A stretch of DNA of 5,143 nucleotides from an uncultured Clostridia bacterium (GTDB taxonomy: Bacteria; Bacillota; Clostridia; UBA1381), in assembly GCA_905235885.1 (NCBI GenBank), contig CAJONM010000152.1, forward strand, positions 1 to 5,143. Direction: 5' to 3'. The notes under the pieces were generated by a model, which saw nothing but the letters and a program-made list of their open reading frames with translations, was not told the origin of the DNA and made no database searches. A program made the position numbers and the translations under genes. Below are positions 1 to 4,961 of this stretch, piece by piece. Within the stretch, counting starts at the first letter, position 1; each line of letters opens with the position of its first letter.

Positions 1-258
1 CGCGTCAATTCGTCCGCTTGTTGTGGGACCTGCCGCGCCGATGACCTGTCCGGGCTTTGCCGGACTTGGGCCGACATAATATATGGTCGCGTCCGACGCG
101 TCAAATGGAAGGCTCTCGCCGCGCGACAGCGCGTCGCACATACGCTTATGCGCCGCATCACGGGCGGTATATATAACGCCCGTCAGATACACATTATCGC
201 CAGCATGGAGAGTTTTGGCAAGCTCCTTTGTGAGCGGAAGCGTTATATGTCTCTCCAT
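1..258 (-). CDS. fumB: Class I fumarate hydratase, beta subunit (C-terminal-domain type), 5' part only
   Basis: The first 86 codons are present; the gene runs off the left edge in frame. The protein starts MERHITLPLTKELAKTLHAG and carries the family signatures GVIYTARDAAHKR (about residues 27-39), YYVGPSPAKPGQVIG (about 62-76) and GPTTSGR near the window edge. These are hallmarks of the beta (C-terminal) half of [4Fe-4S] fumarases and of related tartrate dehydratases. With the alpha subunit it would form the cytosolic heterodimer that interconverts fumarate and L-malate; in single-chain class I fumarases the two parts are fused. The ATG overlaps the alpha-subunit stop by one base (TGATG) and has a very strong Shine-Dalgarno sequence, so the start is secure. 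Tartrate dehydratase beta cannot be excluded by sequence alone, but the adjoining malic enzyme favours fumarase. The gene symbol is by function; some genomes call it fumA-beta or ttdB. Confidence 0.93.
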   Translation of the reverse strand, partial: MERHITLPLTKELAKTLHAGDNVYLTGVIYTARDAAHKRMCDALSRGESLPFDASDATIYYVGPSPAKPGQVIGAAGPTTSGRIDA

Positions 259-1100
259 CAGATCACCTCCGTTTTATGACGAGTCACATGGCAGCTTATG
301 TTTATTGCGCATGGCATACCGGCTATATGCGTCGGCATCGTTTCTATATTTAAGCCTATCGCGGTAGTCCTGCCGCCAAACCCCTGAGGGCCTATGCCGA
401 GCGCGTTGATCTTATCAAGCATTTCCTTTTCAAGAGCCGCGTAAAACGGGTCGGCGTTCGGCTGATCTATCGGTCTTAACAGCGCCCTTTTCGCCAAGAG
501 CGCCGCCTTGTCGAATGAGCCGCCTATCCCCACTCCGACAACTATCGGCGGACATGGGTTCGGGCCTGCTTTTTCGACGGTTTCTATGATAAAATCCTTT
601 ATGCCCTCAAGCCCTGCCGACGGGCTGAACATTCTTATCGCGCTCATATTCTCCGAGCCGAAGCCCTTTGGCGCGACGGTTATTTTTATACTGTCGCCCG
701 ATACGATATCGACAGTTATCATAGCCGGCGTGTTATCGCCCGTATTACCGCGCCTTATCGGGTCTTTTACTATGGATTTTCTCAAATACCCGTTCGTATA
801 TCCGCGCCTTACGCCCTCGTTTACGGCGTCATAGAGGTCTCCGCCGATAATATGCGCGTCCTGCCCTATCTCAAGGAATACACACGCCATACCGGTATCC
901 TGACATATCGGCATTTGCTCCGCCGCCGCCGTTTGGTAATTCTCTATTATCGTGTCAAGGACGCTCTGCGCGACCGCGCCGTCCTCATTTGCTCTGTATC
1001 GTTTTATCGCATCGCATACATCGGTCGGCAGATATTCGTTCGCTTCAATACAAAGTCTTTCGACCGTATTTGTTATTTCAGAAACATTTATCTCTCTCAT
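258..1100 (-). CDS. fumA: Class I [4Fe-4S] fumarate hydratase, alpha subunit
   Basis: This 280-residue protein is the N-terminal-domain half of an iron-sulfur fumarase, which reversibly hydrates fumarate to L-malate in the cytosol. It has PICQDTG (Cys66), NPCPPIVVGVGIGGS (Cys183) and INISCHVTRH (Cys270). These three cysteines have about the spacing of the three cluster ligands in class I fumarases, leaving one iron free to bind substrate. RRGNTGDNTPAM (about 116-127) and APKGFGSENMS (about 143-153) are further family motifs, and the length is normal for the split form. Such clusters are oxygen-sensitive, which suits an anaerobe. The ATG lies 5 nt after the malic enzyme stop with only a weak purine-rich sequence before it, so its translation is probably coupled to the upstream gene. 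Its last codons (T-E-V-I) double as the ribosome binding site of the beta subunit. A tartrate dehydratase alpha subunit is the alternative, made less likely by the neighbour. Confidence 0.95.
   Translation of the reverse strand: MREINVSEITNTVERLCIEANEYLPTDVCDAIKRYRANEDGAVAQSVLDTIIENYQTAAAEQMPICQDTGMACVFLEIGQDAHIIGGDLYDAVNEGVRRGYTNGYLRKSIVKDPIRRGNTGDNTPAMITVDIVSGDSIKITVAPKGFGSENMSAIRMFSPSAGLEGIKDFIIETVEKAGPNPCPPIVVGVGIGGSFDKAALLAKRALLRPIDQPNADPFYAALEKEMLDKINALGIGPQGFGGRTTAIGLNIETMPTHIAGMPCAINISCHVTRHKTEVI
261..270 (-). promoter_or_regulatory. Strong Shine-Dalgarno of the fumarase beta gene, inside the alpha coding sequence
   Basis: On the minus strand these bases read GGAGGTGATC, a 10-base complement to the usual bacterial 16S rRNA 3' tail. 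They sit 2 nt before the beta ATG, giving 7 nt from GGAGG. They are also the last sense codons of the alpha subunit. Together with the TGATG stop/start overlap this should give strong, coupled beta synthesis suited to an alpha-beta heterodimer. Confidence 0.85.
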
Positions 1101-1105
1101 CGCTC

Positions 1106-2278
1106 TTATATTCTCGCAACGCCGCTTTTTCTTGCCGCCTCGGCAACTGCCTTTGCCACCGCCTTGCTGATATTTGCGTCAAACGCCTTTGGCAGGATAT
1201 ATTCCGGCCTCAGCTCATCATCGGGTATCATTGACGCTATCGCGTATGACGCGGCGAGCTTCATATCCTCATTTATATCGCTTGCGCGGACATCGAGCGC
1301 GCCTCTGAATATTCCCGGGAACGCAAGAACATTGTTTATCTGGTTCGGGAAATCGGAGCGACCTGTTCCGATCACCGCCGCGCCTGCCTTTATCGCAAGG
1401 TCCGGCATTATCTCCGGCACCGGATTTGCAAGCGGAAATACTATCGCGCCATCTGCCATGGACGCTATCATATCCTCAGATACAAGCCCTGCTACCGATA
1501 CGCCTATAAACACATCCGCACCCTTCATCGCATCCGCAAGACTTCCTGTGCGTTTTTGACGATTTGTGATGAGGCTTACGGCTTTATGCGCTTCATTCAG
1601 TCCGTCCATACCCTCGCATATGATCCCGTTTCTGTTGCATACGAGTATATCGCGAACTCCCAGCCGCATCAGATGCTTTGCTACTGCGATCCCTGCCGAG
1701 CCTGCGCCGCTCATAACGACCTTGATCTTGTCCATGTCCTTGCCAACAAGCTTGAGCGCGTTTATCAGCGCCGCGCCGACTACCACCGCCGTTCCGTGCT
1801 GGTCATCGTGGAAAACGGGAATGTCGCATATTTCCTTCAGCCTTTTCTCTATTTCAAAGCAGCGCGGCGAGGATATGTCCTCTAAATTTATTCCGCCGAA
1901 GCTGCCGGAAATGTTGTATACCGTTTTTACGATCTCATCTACATCCTTTGACCTTATGCAGAGCGGAAATGCGTCCACATCTCCGAACTCCTTAAACAGC
2001 ACGCATTTGCCCTCCATTACGGGCATACCTGCCTCAGGGCCTATGTCGCCCAAGCCGAGAACGGCTGTGCCGTCCGTTACGACCGCGACAAGGTTCCAGC
2101 GCCTTGTCAGCTCATACGATTTTTCGGGGTCGTCCTTTATAACAAGACACGGCTCGGCAACGCCGGGCGTGTATGCTGTTGAAAGAGCCTCGGTATTATC
2201 GACCGCCGCCCTTGACACGACCTCTATTTTACCCTGCCATTGATAATGCTTTTCAAGAGATTTTTGTTTGATATCCAT
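1106..2278 (-). CDS. Malic enzyme, short bacterial NAD(P)-dependent type
   Basis: The cytosolic enzyme oxidatively decarboxylates L-malate to pyruvate and CO2, producing NADH or NADPH and needing a divalent metal. From the chosen ATG it has 390 residues, the usual size of the short class. In order it shows AYTPGVAEPC (catalytic Tyr36), TDGTAVLGLGDIGPEAGMPVMEGK (68-91, catalytic Lys91), NLEDI (131-135) and FHDDQHGTA (157-164) for the metal and substrate, a Rossmann dinucleotide loop SGAGSAGIA (190-198), NPVPEI (285-290) and GRSDFPNQINN (306-316). The frame is open upstream to a TTG inside the rpsT terminator, which is not credible. Homologues begin near MDIKQKSLEKHYQWQGKIEV, which supports ATG 2278, although another ATG lies at 2290 (M-V-V-T-M). 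I cannot decide between NAD and NADP. The fumarase genes follow, so the set gives fumarate to malate to pyruvate. It has no phosphotransacetylase-like extension of the MaeB kind. Confidence 0.95.
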   Translation of the reverse strand: MDIKQKSLEKHYQWQGKIEVVSRAAVDNTEALSTAYTPGVAEPCLVIKDDPEKSYELTRRWNLVAVVTDGTAVLGLGDIGPEAGMPVMEGKCVLFKEFGDVDAFPLCIRSKDVDEIVKTVYNISGSFGGINLEDISSPRCFEIEKRLKEICDIPVFHDDQHGTAVVVGAALINALKLVGKDMDKIKVVMSGAGSAGIAVAKHLMRLGVRDILVCNRNGIICEGMDGLNEAHKAVSLITNRQKRTGSLADAMKGADVFIGVSVAGLVSEDMIASMADGAIVFPLANPVPEIMPDLAIKAGAAVIGTGRSDFPNQINNVLAFPGIFRGALDVRASDINEDMKLAASYAIASMIPDDELRPEYILPKAFDANISKAVAKAVAEAARKSGVARI

Positions 2279-2293
2279 AGTTACGACCATTAA

Positions 2294-2301
2294 CTCCTTC
2301 C
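2294..2301 (-). promoter_or_regulatory. Candidate Shine-Dalgarno for malic enzyme
   Basis: The minus strand reads GGAAGGAG here. It is the only good ribosome binding site near the gene but is awkwardly placed: 3 nt before the ATG at 2290 and 15 nt before the ATG at 2278. The spacing therefore does not settle the start, which I chose from family N-termini. The site begins about 13 nt after the terminator stem. Confidence 0.6.
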
Positions 2302-2314
2302 ATAAAATAAACGA

Positions 2315-2336
2315 GGCTGTTGCCAACGCAACAGCC
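2315..2336 (-). terminator. Intrinsic terminator of rpsT
   Basis: On the minus strand GGCTGTTGC, loop GTTG, GCAACAGCC forms a perfect 9-bp stem with a 4-nt loop. It is followed by TCGTTTATTTTAT, a U-rich but interrupted tail (down to about 2302). The stem starts 14 nt after the rpsT stop codon. The broken U-tract suggests incomplete termination, which matters because the malic enzyme ribosome binding site follows at once. Confidence 0.85.
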
Positions 2337-2350
2337 CCATCTCTTTTGAT

Positions 2351-2614
2351 TTACGCCAGCTTCGCCAGTTTTATAGCCATCTGTGACTTTTTCCTTGCCG
2401 CCTTGTTCTTATGAATAATGTTATGCGCGGCAGCCTGATCGAGCTTCTTGACGGCATCTTTAAACAATACCGCAGCGTTATCCTTGTCGCTTGCGGCAGC
2501 GGCAGCTTCAAACTTCTTGATAGCTGTCTTGAGCGCCGTCTTTCTTGCAGTGTTAATGGCAGTCTTTTTCTCGATTACCTTAACACGCTTTTTTGCTGAT
2601 TTGATGTTCGGCAA
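2351..2614 (-). CDS. rpsT: 30S ribosomal protein S20
   Basis: This 87-residue, very basic, alanine- and lysine-rich protein is S20, which binds 16S rRNA in the body of the small subunit and acts early in assembly. The N-terminus PNIKSAKKRVKVIEKKTAIN and the C-terminal stretch HKNKAARKKSQMAIKLAKLA are typical, and the length is that of the family (about 85-90). The start codon is TTG at 2614-2612: no in-frame ATG lies near this point, the PNIKSAKKR start is invariant, and GGAGGTG stands 6 nt upstream. Its isoleucine codons are ATC or ATT in 6 of 7 cases, unlike neighbouring genes, as expected for a highly expressed gene. It has its own promoter upstream and a terminator downstream. In E. coli rpsT also starts with UUG and is autoregulated by S20; the same control here is only an inference. 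Confidence 0.97.
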   Translation of the reverse strand: MPNIKSAKKRVKVIEKKTAINTARKTALKTAIKKFEAAAAASDKDNAAVLFKDAVKKLDQAAAHNIIHKNKAARKKSQMAIKLAKLA

Positions 2615-2620
2615 AATCTA

Positions 2621-2627
2621 CACCTCC
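2621..2627 (-). promoter_or_regulatory. Shine-Dalgarno of rpsT, fixing a TTG start
   Basis: The minus strand reads GGAGGTG, 6 nt before the TTG at 2614. The strong match and good spacing support the TTG as the true initiator and may compensate for the weak start codon. Confidence 0.85.
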
Positions 2628-2653
2628 ACTAAATTAATACATAATACATAGTC

Positions 2654-2682
2654 AGTATACTACACTTTGAATAAAATTTCAA
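2654..2682 (-). promoter_or_regulatory. Housekeeping-sigma promoter of rpsT
   Basis: On the minus strand there is a -35 box TTGAAA (2682-2677), a spacer of exactly 17 bp, and a -10 box TATACT (2659-2654). Each box differs from consensus at one position. Immediately upstream is an A/T-rich run (AAAATTAAAAAAACAC, ending next to the -35) that could serve as an UP element, as is common for ribosomal genes. The predicted start of transcription is near 2647, giving a leader of about 33 nt before the rpsT TTG. The leader begins with a short tandem TATGTAT repeat of unknown meaning. Confidence 0.85.
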
Positions 2683-2686
2683 GTGT
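2662..2686. repeat. Imperfect palindrome over the rpsT promoter (operator candidate)
   Basis: On the plus strand ACACTTTGAA (2662-2671), six bases TAAAAT, then TTCAAGTGT (2678-2686). The arms are complementary apart from one extra T in the left arm. It covers the -35 box and most of the spacer, where a bound protein would block RNA polymerase. I do not recognise it as the site of a known regulator, and AT-rich sequence can give such symmetry by chance. Confidence 0.45.
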
Positions 2687-2709
2687 TTTTTTAATTTTCT
2701 GAGAAATAT

Positions 2710-2719
2710 TACACTTTGA
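2710..2719. repeat. Second copy of TACACTTTGA upstream of the rpsT promoter
   Basis: The ten bases TACACTTTGA occur at 2661-2670, as one palindrome arm with one flanking base, and again here, 49 bp away. The copy lies upstream of the -35 and has no matching second arm. It could be an auxiliary half-site, a remnant of duplication, or coincidence in AT-rich DNA. Confidence 0.5.
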
Positions 2720-2739
2720 TTAGTATTGAGGCTATAAAA

Positions 2740-2767
2740 TTTAGTATTTTTATGAAAAAACACTAAA
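2740..2767 (-). other. AT-rich hairpin between recO and rpsT
   Basis: As minus-strand RNA, UUUAGUGUUUUU pairs with AAAAAUACUAAA over 12 bp around a 4-nt UCAU loop. One G-U pair is allowed only in the minus-strand transcript; the plus-strand copy would have an A-C mismatch. The stem has a single G-C pair and no clean U-tract directly after it, so it is weak as a terminator. It may help end the recO transcript together with the hairpin just before it. Confidence 0.4.
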
Positions 2768-2783
2768 ACAAAATGCCGACTAT

Positions 2784-2808
2784 TTGACCTTTCCCCTATA
2801 AAGGTCAA
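2784..2808. terminator. Perfect 9-bp inverted repeat at the recO stop codon (possible terminator)
   Basis: TTGACCTTT, seven bases, AAAGGTCAA forms a perfect stem whose outer arm contains the recO stop codon. Read on the minus strand (end of recO) it is followed by ATAGTCGGCATTTTGTTTTAG, so the U-rich part comes late and is not canonical. Read on the plus strand it is followed after GC by six Ts (2811-2816, the recO Lys-Lys codons), the classic layout. It may end the recO operon imperfectly and stop any antisense transcript entering recO. Confidence 0.55.
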
Positions 2809-3545
2809 GCTTTTTTCATCGACTTATAATACTTGAGGCTGTTAAACTCCCTGTCCGACTGCGCGGCGACATATTTTTCCGCCGCGTCCGACAGCAGGCT
2901 AAGACACGCGTCGTTATTTATGTTAAATGCCAACATCCGCTTGTCGGGACAGACCGTAAGATACTTCATCACCGCCGCCGCATCCGCCGATATTGCAACA
3001 TCTCCGGCGCGGCGGTGTAGGCTGCATACCATACAGCCCCTGTCGGGACTGAAATATTCCGCATCTGCGCCGCACTCGCCGCAGGCTCCGACATCCGGCA
3101 TAAATCCGGCGGCGCACATGAGCTTGAGCTCATATGCCGCCTTTATCTTATCGGTCATCTCGTTGCGATATGCCGCCGCATATACCGCGTTCAAAAACAT
3201 CGCCAATATACGGCTGTCGGGATTCATCTCGCCAAGCAGCGCATATGTTATGTCCGCCAGATATGAGATAAGCGACAGCTTTGCAATATCCTCGCTTACC
3301 GGATAAAACGCGTCTATCATATCCGCGCCGACGGCGGTCATTATATCGCCGCGCGACGGGCGGAGGTGAAAGTCCCCGTAGCAGAACACCTGAAACGCGG
3401 CGGCGTTTGATGTCTTTTTGCCGCGTATGCCGTAGCGCACCGCCTTGATTATCCCATCCGTTTCGGTGAATATTGTAAGCATCCTGTGCGCGTCGCCGTA
3501 ATTGCTCTGCTTTATAATTATACCTCTGTATATTAAATCATTCAT
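2805..3545 (-). CDS. recO: DNA repair and recombination mediator protein RecO
   Basis: RecO, with RecR (and RecF), loads RecA onto SSB-coated single strands and can anneal complementary strands. The 246 residues match the family length. The N-terminal OB-fold is visible (YRGIIIKQSNYGDAHRMLTIFTETDGIIKAVRYGIRG, about 6-42), followed by a helical domain. A four-cysteine zinc knuckle, CGEC (155-158) and CMVC (171-174), is of the kind found in many Firmicute and Deinococcus RecO proteins but absent from E. coli RecO. The C-terminus (REFNSLKYYKSM) is typical. The ATG shares its A with the era stop (TGATG) and has only a weak purine-rich sequence upstream, so translation is probably coupled to era. 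It is the last gene of the operon; an inverted repeat overlaps its stop. The sequence is poorly conserved in this family, but context and motifs agree. Confidence 0.95.
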   Translation of the reverse strand: MNDLIYRGIIIKQSNYGDAHRMLTIFTETDGIIKAVRYGIRGKKTSNAAAFQVFCYGDFHLRPSRGDIMTAVGADMIDAFYPVSEDIAKLSLISYLADITYALLGEMNPDSRILAMFLNAVYAAAYRNEMTDKIKAAYELKLMCAAGFMPDVGACGECGADAEYFSPDRGCMVCSLHRRAGDVAISADAAAVMKYLTVCPDKRMLAFNINNDACLSLLSDAAEKYVAAQSDREFNSLKYYKSMKKA

Positions 3546-4447
3546 CAGATCTCATCATCATTTGTGTACCCGAAATTTCTTATAAGGAAATCGCTGTTGC
3601 GCCAATCGTCCTTTATCTTCACCCAAAGCTCCAGATATACCTTCTTATCGAGCATCTTCTCAATATCCTCGCGCGCAAGCGTGCCTATTTTCTTGAGCAT
3701 CTCGCCATGCTTGCCGATAATGATACCCTTATGGCTCTTGCGCTCGCAGTATATATTTGCGTGTATGGCGGTTATGTTCTTTTTCTCCTTCATCGCCGTT
3801 ATCTCGATAGCTATGCCGTGCGGTATCTCCTCCTCAAGCAGCCAGAGCATTTTCTCGCGGATTATCTCCGCAGCAATGGCGCGTTCGGGCTGATCGGTCA
3901 CCGCGTCCTCATCGTAGAACATCGGGCCCTCCTCCAGATACGCGCGTATTATCGACAAAAGCCTGTCTACCCCGTCGTTTGTTTTCGCGCTTATGGGGAT
4001 AATATCCTCAAAATCCGCGATACTGGAAAAATCCGCTATCATCGGCAGCAGATCCTCCTTTTCGATCAGGTCTATCTTATTTATCACCAGCACCGCCGGC
4101 ACGCCGATGCTGTTTATGCTTTGGGCTATCTCGCGCTCCTTTTTCCTTATTCCGCGCGTGGCATCCACCACGAATACGACTACATCCGTATCGCGCATAC
4201 TGTCCTCTGCCGCCTTTACCATAAACTCGCCGAGCTTGTTATGCGGATCGTGTATGCCGGGCGTGTCGGTAAATATTATCTGCTCTGTCGGCGTTGAATG
4301 TATTGCAAGTATCTTATTGCGCGTTGTCTGCGGTTTGTCCGAGATTATCGCTATTTTCTGACCGGCTATGGTGTTTAATAATGTAGATTTGCCGACATTG
4401 GGCATACCGATTATCGCGCAAAAGCCGGATTTATATGTGTTAGTCAT
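3545..4447 (-). CDS. era: GTPase Era, 16S rRNA-binding ribosome assembly factor
   Basis: Era is an essential GTPase that binds the 3' end of 16S rRNA and helps 30S maturation. The 300 residues match the family. The GTPase domain has G1 GMPNVGKST (14-22), G2 TTRNK (41-45), G3 DTPG (61-64), G4 NKID (123-126) and G5 SAK (153-155). The C-terminal KH domain contains the GIIIGKHGEMLKKIG loop (241-255), where the GKxG-type turn contacts RNA. The ATG overlaps the ybeY end by 8 nt (ATGACTAA) and has GGAG 6 nt upstream. Placement beside ybeY fits their shared work on the 3' end of 16S rRNA. Isoleucine is coded by ATA in 28 of 43 positions. Many Firmicutes have dgkA and cdd between ybeY and era; here they are absent. 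Confidence 0.98.
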   Translation of the reverse strand: MTNTYKSGFCAIIGMPNVGKSTLLNTIAGQKIAIISDKPQTTRNKILAIHSTPTEQIIFTDTPGIHDPHNKLGEFMVKAAEDSMRDTDVVVFVVDATRGIRKKEREIAQSINSIGVPAVLVINKIDLIEKEDLLPMIADFSSIADFEDIIPISAKTNDGVDRLLSIIRAYLEEGPMFYDEDAVTDQPERAIAAEIIREKMLWLLEEEIPHGIAIEITAMKEKKNITAIHANIYCERKSHKGIIIGKHGEMLKKIGTLAREDIEKMLDKKVYLELWVKIKDDWRNSDFLIRNFGYTNDDEI

Positions 4448-4937
4448 GCTGTTCTCCGTTTCTTGTGATCCCCAAATTATTCAGTATCTTGTTCTGCTGA
4501 TCTATCATATATCTCTCGCCCTCTTCATCATCAATGTGGTCTCTGCCGAGCAGATGCAGGGTCGAATGTGCCACCAAAAATGCCAGCTCCCGTCTTATCG
4601 AGTGTCCAAGCTCCCTTGCCTGCTCCTCCGCGCGCTCTACCGATATTACTATATCGCCCAGCATTACAAGTCCGTTATCCGTTTCAAATTCCGCGTCCAC
4701 CTCGTCATCACCGAAATCGAGCATGGGAAATGACAAAACATCCGTTGCGCGGTCAATGCCGCGGTATTCGCGGTTTATGGCGCGTATCGATTTGTTATCG
4801 GTAAATGTGAGGCTTATTTCCGCGTCAAAATTACACGCCTCCCCGTCCATGATCGCCTGGGCGACGCGCTCAAGCTCCTGTATGCGCTCTTGGGTTATCT
4901 CGCGGTCTGTTTCGTTTGTGCATATGAGCTGTACCAT
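4440..4937 (-). CDS. ybeY: Endoribonuclease YbeY, 16S rRNA 3'-end processing and ribosome quality control
   Basis: YbeY is a metal-dependent single-strand RNase involved in 16S rRNA 3' maturation and removal of defective 70S ribosomes. The 165 residues match the family. It carries the zinc motif HSTLHLLGRDH with His124, His128 and His134 (H-x3-H-x5-H); the second position is Ser where many members have Gly, a change outside the metal ligands. The upstream motifs INREYRGIDRATDVLSFP (about 54-71) and LGDIVIS (about 93-99) are also diagnostic. The ATG has GGAGG 7 nt upstream and starts 24 nt after the phoH-family stop. It overlaps era by 8 nt, so the pair is likely co-translated. Older annotations call it a probable rRNA maturation factor or a metalloprotease. 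Confidence 0.97.
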   Translation of the reverse strand: MVQLICTNETDREITQERIQELERVAQAIMDGEACNFDAEISLTFTDNKSIRAINREYRGIDRATDVLSFPMLDFGDDEVDAEFETDNGLVMLGDIVISVERAEEQARELGHSIRRELAFLVAHSTLHLLGRDHIDDEEGERYMIDQQNKILNNLGITRNGEQHD

Positions 4938-4961
4938 TTTATACCCTCCGTCATCGGTCGA

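Noticed and set aside
852..1559. Long plus-strand open frame (235 codons) antisense to the fumarase alpha and malic enzyme genes
   Set aside because: It crosses two well-supported genes, has no recognisable domain, and is explained by codon bias of the genes on the other strand. I see no ribosome binding site worth the name.
1566..2243. Plus-strand open frame of 225 codons antisense to malic enzyme
   Set aside because: It is a Ser/Thr/Pro-rich low-complexity translation lying entirely within malic enzyme; a shadow of its codon usage.
2279..2326. N-terminal extension of malic enzyme starting at TTG 2326
   Set aside because: The extra residues are coded by the terminator stem and the Shine-Dalgarno, and homologues begin about 16 residues later.
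2448..2651. Plus-strand small open frame (67 codons) antisense to rpsT
   Set aside because: It is the complement of the Ala/Lys-rich rpsT sequence and overlaps the rpsT promoter; no supporting start signal.
2710..2760. A second, upstream rpsT promoter using the repeated TCAAAGTGTAATAT segment
   Set aside because: A TAATAT -10-like box can be read, but the position 17 bp upstream holds TAGCCT, which is not a -35 box.
2640..2804. Possible riboswitch, small RNA or tRNA in the recO-rpsT gap
   Set aside because: No cloverleaf, no conserved aptamer core and no second promoter could be recognised; the predicted rpsT leader is only about 33 nt long.
3707..4297. Plus-strand open frame of 196 codons antisense to era
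   Set aside because: Tyr/Arg/His-rich translation with no family resemblance, wholly inside era, whose five GTPase motifs are intact on the other strand.
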